From Amycolatopsis sp. FBCC-B4732 (GTDB lineage Bacteria > Actinomycetota > Actinomycetes > Mycobacteriales > Pseudonocardiaceae): a DNA stretch of 64,000 nucleotides. Positions 53,333-61,114 of the stretch are shown one piece after another. The DNA lies in NCBI RefSeq assembly GCF_023008405.1, contig NZ_CP095376.1:7172501-7236500 (forward strand), in the 5' to 3' direction. The notes under the pieces were generated by a model. It was not told the origin of the DNA. It saw only the letters and a program-made list of their open reading frames with translations, and searched no databases. The translations under genes were made by a program, and so were the position numbers. The first letter of the stretch is position 1. Every line of letters starts with the position of its first letter.

Positions 53333-55546
53333 GTGTCCACCGTTCCCGCCGATCTCAGCGGAAAGAGTGACGCCGAGCTGATCGCCGAGGTCCGCTCGGG
53401 GAAGATCGCCTCCTACGGCGCCCTCTACGAACGGCACACCGGCGCGGCCCACAACCTGGCCCGTCAGCTGGCCCGCTCGAGCTCCGAAGCGGACGACCTC
53501 GTGTCCGAGGCGTTCGCCAAGGTGCTGGACACGCTGCGTGGCGGCAAGGGCCCGGACACCGCCTTCCGGGCGTACCTGCTGACCGCGCTCCGTCACACGG
53601 CGTACGACCGCACGCGCAAGGAACGCCGGGTCGACCTCAACGAGGACATGTCCGACGTCGGCGGGGCCGCCGCCGAGGCGCTGACCGTCCCGTTCTCCGA
53701 CACCGCCGTCGCCGGCCTCGAACGGACGATGGCCGCGAAGGCGTTCGCCCGGCTGCCCGAACGCTGGCAGGCGGTGCTCTGGCACACCGAGATCGAGCAG
53801 CAGAGCCCGGCCGAGGTCGCGCCGCTGCTCGGGCTGACCGCGAACGGCGTCTCCGCGCTCGCCTACCGCGCCCGCGAAGGCCTCCGGCAGGCCTACCTCC
53901 AGGTCCACCTGCAGGAGAACGCCGAGGAACGCTGCCGCGCCTGCGCCGACCGGCTGGGTGCCTGGACGCGCGACGGGCTGTCCAAGCGCGAACGCAACCA
54001 GGTCGAGAACCACCTCGACGAGTGCGAGAACTGCCGGGCGCTGGCCGCCGAGCTCGCCGACGTCAACGGCGGGTTGCGCGCGATCATCGCCCCGATCGTC
54101 CTGGGCGGCGCGGCCCTCGGCTACCTCGCCACCATCGGCGCCGCGAAGGCGAGCGCGGCCACGGCGGCGGCAGCCGGTGCGGCCGCCGCCGCGGGTGCGG
54201 CCGCCGGGGGCAAGGCCGGTGCGGCCGCGGGCGCCGCCGCGGCCGGACCCCGCCAGTTCGCCGGAGTGGCCGCCTCGGGCGCGGCGGTCGTCGCGGCCGT
54301 CGTCGTCGCGCTCACCGCCGGCGGCGGGGCCCAGGAGATCCCGGTCGCGGCCGCCGTGCCGCCCCCGGTCGTCCAGCCCGTCCAGCCACCCGCGCCGAAG
54401 CCCCAGCCCCAGCCGGTTCAGCCGCCCGCTCCGCAGCCGCCGCAGCCCCCGGCCCCGCCCGCGCCGCCCCCGGTGGAACCCGCGCAGCCGCCCGTCCAGC
54501 CGCCCGCACCCGCGCCGCCGGCACCCCCGGCGCCGTCCGCGCCGGCCCCGCCGTCGATGTCGGCGACGACCCCGCCGGACGGCGTCGAGCTGAGCCCGGG
54601 CTCCGCGACGAACCTGCCGATCACCGTCCGCAACGACGGCGGCAGCGTGTCCGAGCCGGTGGCCGTCGCGCTGAAGCTGCCGCCGGGCGTGCACGCCGTC
54701 GACGCGGCGGGCGGCGGCGCGCCGATGGCGTTCGCGCAGGGCGGCAGCGCGCCGATCTCGGTGAACTGCCCGGGCGGTGACGGCACGGTCGTCTGCAAGA
54801 CCGGCAGCGGCCTGCAGCCCGGCCAGAGCGCCACCCTGAACTTCCGCCTGCGGGCCGACGACGACGCCAAGGGCGGCACGGTCACCGGGACGGTCACCGC
54901 GGGCGTGCAGGTCAACGTCCGGGTGAGCGTCGAAGTCACCGTGAAGCAGCCGCCGGACGCGGTGGTCCTGGAAGCGCAGGGCGACGGGCTGTCGGCGTTC
55001 CCGTGGACCCGCAACCCGCTGGTCTACGTGCGCGTCCGCAACACCGGCGAGACGAACAAGCCGGTCACGGTCACCTTCGACCACCCGCTCTGGCAGTGGT
55101 GGAGCTTGCGCGGCTTCCCCTGCGAGCCGTCCGGCGACGGCGCGACCTGCACGACGAAGAGCGCGCTGGCGCCCGGGCAGCACGTCAACCTGTGGGTGCG
55201 GCTGAAGGGCCGCCCCGACGACGGGCGCGTGACGATCACGGCGCAGCTCGGCAAGGCGTCCGCGCGGCCGGTGACGGTCGACTTCGGCTGCTGGCACCAC
55301 TGGTGCGGCGAGGACCCGCTGCCGACGACCACACCGCCGTCGTCGTCGACCACCCCGACGAAGCCGTCGAAGCCGGCTCCGTCGAAGCCTTCCTCGACCC
55401 CGCCGACGACGACCGAGACCGAGCCGTCGGCCGAGCCCCCGGCGTCGACGACCACGTCCAGCGCGCCGCCGCGGCCGGGCACGAACCCGGGCCCGAAGCA
55501 GCCGACCGTCACCCCCGAAAAGGCTTTCGGCTGGCTCACGGGGTAG
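53333..55546 (+). CDS. Sigma-70 factor fused to anti-sigma zinc finger, membrane and extracytoplasmic domains
   Basis: This 737-aa protein combines a whole signalling path. Residues 11-195 form an ECF-type sigma factor: region 2 (LYERHTGAAHNLARQLARSSSEADDLVSEAF) and region 4 (FARLPERWQAVLWHTEIEQQSPAEVAPLLGLTANGVSALAYRAREGL). Residues 200-240 form a zf-HC2 anti-sigma domain with C204 and HLDECENC (H227, C231, C234). Two hydrophobic segments (about 250-270 and 312-334) with an Ala/Gly-rich linker follow, then a Pro-rich spacer (about 345-410), CARDB-like beta domains (about 415-650) and a Ser/Thr/Pro tail. GTG 53333 follows GAGGAG. Such fusions are known in actinobacteria; how sigma is released is not. 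Confidence 0.85.
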   Translation: MSTVPADLSGKSDAELIAEVRSGKIASYGALYERHTGAAHNLARQLARSSSEADDLVSEAFAKVLDTLRGGKGPDTAFRAYLLTALRHTAYDRTRKERRVDLNEDMSDVGGAAAEALTVPFSDTAVAGLERTMAAKAFARLPERWQAVLWHTEIEQQSPAEVAPLLGLTANGVSALAYRAREGLRQAYLQVHLQENAEERCRACADRLGAWTRDGLSKRERNQVENHLDECENCRALAAELADVNGGLRAIIAPIVLGGAALGYLATIGAAKASAATAAAAGAAAAAGAAAGGKAGAAAGAAAAGPRQFAGVAASGAAVVAAVVVALTAGGGAQEIPVAAAVPPPVVQPVQPPAPKPQPQPVQPPAPQPPQPPAPPAPPPVEPAQPPVQPPAPAPPAPPAPSAPAPPSMSATTPPDGVELSPGSATNLPITVRNDGGSVSEPVAVALKLPPGVHAVDAAGGGAPMAFAQGGSAPISVNCPGGDGTVVCKTGSGLQPGQSATLNFRLRADDDAKGGTVTGTVTAGVQVNVRVSVEVTVKQPPDAVVLEAQGDGLSAFPWTRNPLVYVRVRNTGETNKPVTVTFDHPLWQWWSLRGFPCEPSGDGATCTTKSALAPGQHVNLWVRLKGRPDDGRVTITAQLGKASARPVTVDFGCWHHWCGEDPLPTTTPPSSSTTPTKPSKPAPSKPSSTPPTTTETEPSAEPPASTTTSSAPPRPGTNPGPKQPTVTPEKAFGWLTG

Positions 55547-55556
55547 CGTCCGCGCG

Positions 55557-56054
55557 GTGCGCGAGCTGCTGAAAAAGCATCGCGAGCTCCTCCGCTTCGC
55601 CGTTGTCGGCGGGATCAGCTTCGTGATCACGATGTCCGTCAACTACGGCTTGAAGTTCACCGTGCTGCGGACCCACCCGGTGACGGCGCTGATCCTGGGC
55701 GTCCTGGTCGCGACGATCTTTTCCTACGTCGCCAACCGCGAATGGTCGTTCCGCACCCGCGGCGGCCGCGAGCGGGCGCACGAAGCGGCGTTGTTCTTCC
55801 TGTTCAGCGGCATCGCGCTGGGCCTGAACGCGCTGCCGCAGTGGTTCTCGCGGTACGTGCTGGACCTGCAGGCGCCGCGGCTGTCGCCGTTCGGCGTCGA
55901 GGTGGCCGACTTCGTCAGCGGCATCGTCATCGGGACGCTGCTGGGGACGGCGTTCCGCTGGTGGTCGTTCAAGAAGTGGGTGTTCCCGGACGAGTCCGGG
56001 CGGGTCGCGGCGACCCTTGAGGATCCGGACATTCAGGACCGGAAAGCCGCCTGA
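55557..56054 (+). CDS. GtrA family membrane protein
   Basis: This 165-aa protein has four transmembrane helices (about 14-34, 42-62, 78-98, 112-132) and the GtrA signatures LLRFAVVGGISFVITMSVNYGL and VANREWSFRTRGGRERAHEAALFF. GtrA proteins help move polyprenyl-phosphate sugars across the membrane or modify surface glycans. GTG 55557 starts it 10 nt after the sigma gene. The next gene is a paralogue. In mycobacteria a GtrA gene (Rv3277) also sits beside purK. Confidence 0.88.
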   Translation: MRELLKKHRELLRFAVVGGISFVITMSVNYGLKFTVLRTHPVTALILGVLVATIFSYVANREWSFRTRGGRERAHEAALFFLFSGIALGLNALPQWFSRYVLDLQAPRLSPFGVEVADFVSGIVIGTLLGTAFRWWSFKKWVFPDESGRVAATLEDPDIQDRKAA

Positions 56055-56092
56055 ACCACAGGTCACCGCGGTGTGCTCCTAGACTGCGTGGT

Positions 56093-56620
56093 GTGACCGT
56101 TGTGGAAACCGTGCTCAAGCGCACGCCGGAACCACTGCGTTCGGTGCTGATCAAGCACCGGGAGCTGCTGAAGTTCGCGATCGTGGGCGGCACGACGTTC
56201 CTGGTCGACAACGGGGTCTGGTACGTCCTCAAGCTGACGGTGCTGGAGCCGAAACCGACCACGGCGAAGGCGATCGCGATCATCGTGGCGACGATCGTGT
56301 CGTACATCCTCAACCGCGAGTGGTCCTTCCGCACCCGCGGCGGCCGCGAACGCCACCACGAAGCAGCGCTGTTCTTCGTGATCAGCGGGATCGCGGTCGT
56401 GGTGAACCTGATCCCGCTGTACGTGTCGAGGTACGTGCTCCACCTGGAGATGCCGCACGTGACGCGGCTGGTGCAGGAGGTCGCGGACTTCGCGAGCGGG
56501 TCGATCATCGGCATGTTGCTCGCGATGTTCTTCCGGTTCTGGGGCTTCAAGAAGTGGGTGTTCCCGGACGAGCTGGGCGAGCGGCGCCGGGACAGCGACA
56601 CGGTGACTCGGCTGCGCTGA
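56093..56620 (+). CDS. GtrA family membrane protein
   Basis: This 175-aa protein is a close paralogue of the preceding gene, with four helices and LLKFAIVGGTTFLVDNGVWYVLKL, LNREWSFRTRGGRERHHEAALFFVISGIA and FGSFI-like end GSIIGMLLAMFFRFWGFKKWVF. The 38-bp gap suggests one operon. Tandem GtrA genes may form a heteromer or serve two sugar lipids. GTG 56093 fits; an upstream extension is not supported. Confidence 0.88.
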   Translation: MTVVETVLKRTPEPLRSVLIKHRELLKFAIVGGTTFLVDNGVWYVLKLTVLEPKPTTAKAIAIIVATIVSYILNREWSFRTRGGRERHHEAALFFVISGIAVVVNLIPLYVSRYVLHLEMPHVTRLVQEVADFASGSIIGMLLAMFFRFWGFKKWVFPDELGERRRDSDTVTRLR

Positions 56621-56624
56621 GCGC

Positions 56625-57119
56625 TTGCCCGAGCTGATCCCGCCCGACGTCCGGTGGCACGCCGCCTGGCGGGACGCGCACGCCGAGTGGGGCCCGGGTG
56701 CGCACGAAGACGGCTTCGGCCTTCAGGCGGCCGACCGGGTCGGCACCGCCGCGGGCTTCGCGGCCTGGCTGGCGCGGCTGAACACCGAGCCCTGCACCTA
56801 CCGCTGGATCGTCGAAGGCGAGCGGGTGCTCGGCGGGATCGCCCTGCGGCACGGCTTCGGTGAGTTCGTCCGGCAGTTCGGCCACGTCGGCTACGGCATC
56901 CGGCCGTCCGCGCGGGGACGCGGGCTGGCGAGCTGGGCGCTGGGCCGGATCCTGGGCGAAGCGCGCACCCTGGGCATGTCCCGCGTCCTGCTGGTCTGCG
57001 CGGCGGACAACGTCGCCTCGGCGAGAACCATCGAGCGCAACGGCGGGGTACTCGAAGCGTCGCCGGATCGCCGGGTCCGCCGGTACTGGATCGAAAACTC
57101 CTTGTCTTCCGACATGTAG
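56625..57119 (+). CDS. GNAT family N-acetyltransferase
   Basis: This 164-aa protein is a RimJ-like GNAT: YRWIVEGERVLGGIALRHG, the acetyl-CoA loop GIRPSARGRGLASWALGRIL and VLLVCAADNVASARTIERNGGV. It should acetylate a small amine or a protein N terminus. TTG 56625 lies 4 nt after the GtrA stop, so it is translated with that operon; no Shine-Dalgarno is evident. The promoter of the following MFS gene overlaps its last codons. Confidence 0.85.
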   Translation: MPELIPPDVRWHAAWRDAHAEWGPGAHEDGFGLQAADRVGTAAGFAAWLARLNTEPCTYRWIVEGERVLGGIALRHGFGEFVRQFGHVGYGIRPSARGRGLASWALGRILGEARTLGMSRVLLVCAADNVASARTIERNGGVLEASPDRRVRRYWIENSLSSDM

Positions 57120-57130
57120 TTGTCTAGAGT
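57102..57130 (+). promoter_or_regulatory. Promoter of MFS exporter
   Basis: TTGTCT (57102-57107), a 17-bp spacer and TAGAGT (57125-57130) overlap the end of the GNAT gene and would start transcription near 57137, leaving a leader of about 190 nt before the exporter start at 57327. Confidence 0.5.
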
Positions 57131-57136
57131 CATCCT

Positions 57137-57326
57137 CGTCAGTGTTCCTTCGTGAGGACGCCGCCCGGGTTCGGCCGGGCGAGCGGGACGATTCGAGGTG
57201 GTTTCCGAGCGCGAAGAGGTCGCACCCGCCCAGCGGGTGACGATGGAGCCTTTTCCCGACTCGACGGGACGCGTTTTTCCGCGCGTCCGCACCTCTCGTC
57301 CCTTCTGACGAAAAAAGGACTTCGTC
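57137..57326 (+). promoter_or_regulatory. Structured leader of MFS exporter with possible leader peptide
   Basis: The leader holds a GC-rich hairpin CGCCCGG-GTTCGG-CCGGGCG (about 57165-57184), a second hairpin GGACGCG...CGCGTCC around a T-run (57267-57288) and an A-run before the start. GTG 57142, only about 5 nt from the predicted transcript start, opens a 32-codon frame (VFLREDAARVRPGERDDSRW...) ending at 57240. Together these resemble a translation-attenuation leader, as used by drug-inducible exporters. Confidence 0.4.
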
Positions 57327-58616
57327 TTGAGCACCATCGCGCCTCAGCGCGCCCGAAAAACGGCTCTCGTGGGCCTGTTCCTGTCCGTTTTCCTCGCGAT
57401 GCTCGACGCCCAGGCCGTCGCCACCGCGCTTCCCCGGATCTCCGCCGAATTCGACGGGACCGGCGCCTACGCCTGGGTCACCACCGCCTACCTGCTCGCC
57501 GGCAGCGTCACCGCTCCCCTGTACGGGAAGCTCGGGGACGTCCACGGCCGCAAACGCGTGCTCCTGGGCGCGCTCGCCCTCTTCCTGCTCGGTTCGCTCG
57601 CCTGCGGCCTGGCGCCGTCGGCCGCATGGCTCATCGCCGGGCGGGTGCTGCAGGGCGCCGGTGCCGGCGGTCTCTTCGTCTCCGTCGGCGCTTCGCTCGG
57701 CGAGCTCTTCTCGCCCCGCGAAGGTGCGAAGTACTTCGGGTGGTTCTCGGTCTGCTTCGCCGTCGCCTCCCTCGCCGGGCCGGTCGCGGGCGGTTTCCTG
57801 ACCGGGCTCGCCGGGTGGCGGTCGATCTTCCTCGTCAACCTGCCGCTCGGGCTGCTCGCCGTCGCCCTCCTCACGACCCTCGACCTACCTCGACGGCGGA
57901 AAGACGCGCCGTTCGACTTCGCGGGCGTCGTCCTCCTCGGCGTCGCGATCACCGGGTTCACCCTGCTCACGCCGTGGTCGGCCGGGCTCGGGACGGTCGC
58001 GGCCCTCGCGTTCGTGGTGGTCGAACGCCGGGCCGAAGCGCCCGTGCTCCCGCTCAGGCTCTTCCGCGACCGGACCTTCACCGTGTCCGTGCTGCTCAGT
58101 GTGCTCGCCGGGTTCTCGTTCCTCGGCTCGGTCAACTACATCGCCGGCTACCTGCAGGCCGACGCCGGCCCCGGGGAAGGCGGGCTGCGGCTGGTCCCGA
58201 TGACCATCGCCGTCGCGCTTTCCTCCGTCGTCGCGAGCAAGGTCATCGCCCGCACCGGCGCCTACCGGTGGGCGCCGCGGCTCAGCATGGCGCTCGGCCT
58301 GCTCGCGGTGCTCGGACTGACGACGCTGCACGGGCTCGTCGAAATCCTGGCCTGCCTGGTCGTCTTCGGCCTCGCGGCCGGCCTCAACCTCCAGGTGCTG
58401 GCGCTGGCCACGCAGAACACCGCGCCACCGGGCGATCGCGGCGCGGTCGCCGCCGCGGTCAACCTCGCCCGCTCGCTCGGCTCCGCGCTCGGGCCGGTCG
58501 CGCTCGGCTTCGCCTACACCGCGGGCGCGCACGGCGTTTTCCTCGCCCTGCTGCCCGTCCTCGCGCTCGCCCTCGTCACGGCGTTCGCGCTCCCCCACGT
58601 CCCGCTCCACCGCTAG
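57327..58616 (+). CDS. MFS drug exporter (EmrB/QacA type)
   Basis: This 429-aa transporter has 12 predicted helices and the major-facilitator motifs LDAQAVATALPRIS (motif D1), GKLGDVHGRKRVLL (motif A), GRVLQGAGAGGLF (motif C-like) and GPVAGGFLTGLAGWRSIFLVN. It probably exports a drug or metabolite against protons. It is shorter than 14-helix QacA proteins. TTG 57327 is the start; a 190-nt leader precedes it. The NmrA-type gene 10 bp downstream may be in the same operon. Confidence 0.88.
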   Translation: MSTIAPQRARKTALVGLFLSVFLAMLDAQAVATALPRISAEFDGTGAYAWVTTAYLLAGSVTAPLYGKLGDVHGRKRVLLGALALFLLGSLACGLAPSAAWLIAGRVLQGAGAGGLFVSVGASLGELFSPREGAKYFGWFSVCFAVASLAGPVAGGFLTGLAGWRSIFLVNLPLGLLAVALLTTLDLPRRRKDAPFDFAGVVLLGVAITGFTLLTPWSAGLGTVAALAFVVVERRAEAPVLPLRLFRDRTFTVSVLLSVLAGFSFLGSVNYIAGYLQADAGPGEGGLRLVPMTIAVALSSVVASKVIARTGAYRWAPRLSMALGLLAVLGLTTLHGLVEILACLVVFGLAAGLNLQVLALATQNTAPPGDRGAVAAAVNLARSLGSALGPVALGFAYTAGAHGVFLALLPVLALALVTAFALPHVPLHR

Positions 58617-58626
58617 GAGAACCACG

Positions 58627-59481
58627 ATGATCTTCGTACTCGGCGCCACCGGCAAGGTCGGCCGCGCCCTCGTCCCCGCCCTCCTCGACGCCGGCGCCGC
58701 CGTCCGCGCCCTGACCCGCGACCCGGCGAAGGCCCGGATCGACCCGCGCGCCGAAGTCGTCCAGGGCGACCTGGACACCGGGGACCTGCCCGCGCTGCTC
58801 GCCGGTTCGGACCGCGTGTTCGTGCTGACCCAGGGGCACAGCGCCGACAGGGAAGCGGCGGTCGCCCGGGCGGCCGCCGAGGCCGGGGCCACCCACCTCG
58901 TCAAGCTGTCCACCACCGGTGTCCACTTCGGACAGCCGGACCCGATCACGCGCGCCCACGCCGAAGCCGAGCAAGCGATCCGCGAAGCCGGGCCGTCCTG
59001 GACGATCCTGCGACCCGGCGCCTTCATGGACAACCGGTTCGCCTGGCGCGGCTCCATCCGCGGGGAGAACGCCGTGTACGTACCCGAAGGCGATCCGGCT
59101 TCCGCGCTGGTGCACGTCCGGGACATCGCCGCGGTCGCGACCCTCGCCCTCACGACGTCGGACCACGAAGGCGCGACCTACGAACTCACCGGCGGCGAAG
59201 CCCTCACCACCCGGGAACAGGTCGCGCTCCTTTCCGAAGCTGTCGGTCGCCCGATCGAATACGTCGAAGAACCGCGTAGCGCGGCTCGTGCGCGGATGAT
59301 GCGCGAGTACGGCTGGCCCGCCCAAGCCGTCGACGGTTTCTTCGCGCTCAAGGAGGCGTCCGCCGGGCACGAACACGTCGTTTTCGACACCGTGGAACGC
59401 GTGCTCGGCAGGCCGCCGCTGAACTTCGCGAAATGGGCACGTGAGAACGCGGCCGCATTCCCCTACCCTTACAGGGGGTGA
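58627..59481 (+). CDS. NmrA-type NAD(P)-binding protein
   Basis: This 284-aa protein starts MIFVLGATGKVGRALVPALLDAG and shows the HLVKLSTTGVHFG and LRPGAFMDNRFAW regions of NmrA/azoreductase-like SDR proteins. It resembles the gene at 35081-35941 in size and layout. ATG 58627 is preceded by AGGAGA. It follows the MFS exporter by 10 bp, so it may modify the exported compound or sense redox state. Substrate unknown. Confidence 0.85.
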   Translation: MIFVLGATGKVGRALVPALLDAGAAVRALTRDPAKARIDPRAEVVQGDLDTGDLPALLAGSDRVFVLTQGHSADREAAVARAAAEAGATHLVKLSTTGVHFGQPDPITRAHAEAEQAIREAGPSWTILRPGAFMDNRFAWRGSIRGENAVYVPEGDPASALVHVRDIAAVATLALTTSDHEGATYELTGGEALTTREQVALLSEAVGRPIEYVEEPRSAARARMMREYGWPAQAVDGFFALKEASAGHEHVVFDTVERVLGRPPLNFAKWARENAAAFPYPYRG

Positions 59482-59498
59482 CGGCGGGAGGTGACGGG

Positions 59499-60143
59499 AT
59501 GGGCCTGCGCGTCCTGGTCGTGGACGACCACCCGCTGTTCCGGTTCGGCGTGGTGACGCTGCTGGGGAACGAACCGGGGATCGAGGTCGTCGGCGAGGCC
59601 GCCAGCGGCGCGAACGCGGTCGACGCCGCCGCCGCGCTGCGGCCCGACGTCGTCGTCATGGACCTGCACCTGCCCGACCTCTCCGGGATCCAAGCGGCCC
59701 GGCACATCGTGACGGCCAACCCGGACACCGGCGTGCTGATGCTGACGATGGCCGACGAAAGCGAGTCGGTCTTCGCGGCGATGCGCGCCGGTGCCCGGGG
59801 CTACCTGCTCAAGGACGCCGAGCCGGACGAGATCCTGCGGGCAGTGCGCTCCGTCGCCCGGCGCGAAGCCATCTTCGGGCCGGACATCGCCAACCGCGTG
59901 CTCGGCTTCTTCAGCCAGTCCGCGCCCGCGAGCGAACCGGTGTTCCCGGAGCTGACCACGCGCGAGCGCGAGGTGCTGGAGCTGATCGCGGCCGGGCACA
60001 GCAACGGCGTCATCGCGAACACCCTGTGCCTGAGCCCGAAGACCGTCCGGAACCACATTTCCAACGTCTTCGCCAAGCTGCACGTCACCGACCGCGCCGA
60101 GGCGATCGTCCGGGCCAGGGACGCGGGCCTCGGCCGGTCCTGA
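59499..60143 (+). CDS. NarL/FixJ family response regulator
   Basis: This 214-aa regulator has a receiver domain (about 3-118; phosphoacceptor D55 in VVVMDLHLPD, K105-like LLKDAE) and a LuxR-type helix-turn-helix (about 145-205; LTTREREVLELIAAGHSNGVIANTLCLSPKTVRNHISNVFAKL). ATG 59499 has GGGAGG 7 nt upstream and is preferred over GTG 59478. No histidine kinase is adjacent, so its partner is unknown. The next gene is another LuxR-type regulator lacking the phosphosite. Confidence 0.9.
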   Translation: MGLRVLVVDDHPLFRFGVVTLLGNEPGIEVVGEAASGANAVDAAAALRPDVVVMDLHLPDLSGIQAARHIVTANPDTGVLMLTMADESESVFAAMRAGARGYLLKDAEPDEILRAVRSVARREAIFGPDIANRVLGFFSQSAPASEPVFPELTTREREVLELIAAGHSNGVIANTLCLSPKTVRNHISNVFAKLHVTDRAEAIVRARDAGLGRS

Positions 60144-60255
60144 CGGGCAGCCAACCGGGCAACATCGGGACGCCGGTCCCATGCGCCCGGGACACCTCTA
60201 CGGGCACTGTGGTGACGTGGGGGGTGTACCCCTTCGCACCGTTCGAGGGGAATGG

Positions 60256-60894
60256 GTGACGATGTTCGAATCCGACAGGACGCCGGTGGTGGTCCGCGCC
60301 ACCGATCCGATCCTGCACAACGGCGTCTGCGTGGCGCTGCGTTCGCGGGACGAAGTCCGGGTGGTGGACGGGGACGCGGCCGGCCCGGCCGTGGTCGCGC
60401 TGCTGGTCGCCGACCGGCTCGACGAGACGATGAACCAGCTGCTGTCCGCGTTGCACCACCAGGGCTTCACCCGCATCGTGCTGATCGCGGGCGAAGTCGA
60501 CGACAACGAGGTCCTGAACGCCGTCGAGCACGGCGTCTGCGCGGTCGCCCGCCGCGCCGACGCCGGACCGGAGGTGCTCGTCCGGCTGATCAAGGCGGCC
60601 GCGGCGGGCGAGGGCGCCCTGCCGCCGGACCTGCTCGGCCGGCTGCTGAACCGCGTTTCCCGCCTGCAGCGCCAGGTCCTCCAGCCACGCGGCCTGCAGA
60701 TGGGTGGCATGAGCAACCGGGAGACGGAGGTGCTCCGGTTGGTGGCGGCCGGGTATTCGACGCAGGAGATCGCCGACCAGCTGTGCTACTCGCAGCGCAC
60801 GGTGAAGAGCATCCTGCACGACGTGACCAACCGCTTCCAGCTGCGCAACCGGTCGCACGCGGTGGCGTACGCGCTGCGGGAAGGGTTGATCTGA
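60256..60894 (+). CDS. LuxR-type regulator with degenerate receiver
   Basis: This 212-aa protein has an N-terminal receiver-like domain (about 10-125) in which the strand that should carry the phosphoacceptor reads VVALLVADRL, without an aspartate at that place, and a C-terminal LuxR helix-turn-helix (about 145-205; SNRETEVLRLVAAGYSTQEIADQLCYSQRTVKSILHDV). It is probably phosphorylation-independent. GTG 60256 follows GAGGGG by 5 nt; ATG 60262 is an alternative. It follows the NarL-type gene by 112 bp. Confidence 0.85.
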   Translation: MTMFESDRTPVVVRATDPILHNGVCVALRSRDEVRVVDGDAAGPAVVALLVADRLDETMNQLLSALHHQGFTRIVLIAGEVDDNEVLNAVEHGVCAVARRADAGPEVLVRLIKAAAAGEGALPPDLLGRLLNRVSRLQRQVLQPRGLQMGGMSNRETEVLRLVAAGYSTQEIADQLCYSQRTVKSILHDVTNRFQLRNRSHAVAYALREGLI

Positions 60895-60968
60895 GCCGTG
60901 ATCGTCCAGGGCTGTTCCGCTTCGCGCTGTGGGAGCAACGTCGCAGGTTGTTCGACGGCCGGGCCGAG

Positions 60969-61051
60969 CGCCCCAATGTGGCCGTCGGTGCGGCTGACGC
61001 ACCCAACTCCGCCTTCGGTGCGTCAGCCGCAACCAAGGCCGCATTGGGGCG
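60969..61051. terminator. Long imperfect hairpin between convergent genes
   Basis: Outer arms GCCCCAATGTGGCC (near 60970) and GGCCGCATTGGGGC (61037-61050) and inner arms CGGCTGACGCACC (60991-61003) and GGTGCGTCAGCCG (61017-61029) fold into one long stem between the LuxR-type gene and the convergent histidine kinase gene. It probably ends transcription of the former. The remaining 61052-61114 shows nothing clear. Confidence 0.6.
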
Positions 61052-61114
61052 ATAGCTCGTCACCGCACGGTTTGCGGCAAACCCGCGAGCCGCGACCCGC
61101 CCCGCGCGTGGCCG

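Noticed and set aside
57137..57326. Known riboswitch (ykkC, ydaO or similar) in the MFS leader
   Set aside because: Conserved core sequences of these classes were not found by eye; the leader is reported as unassigned.
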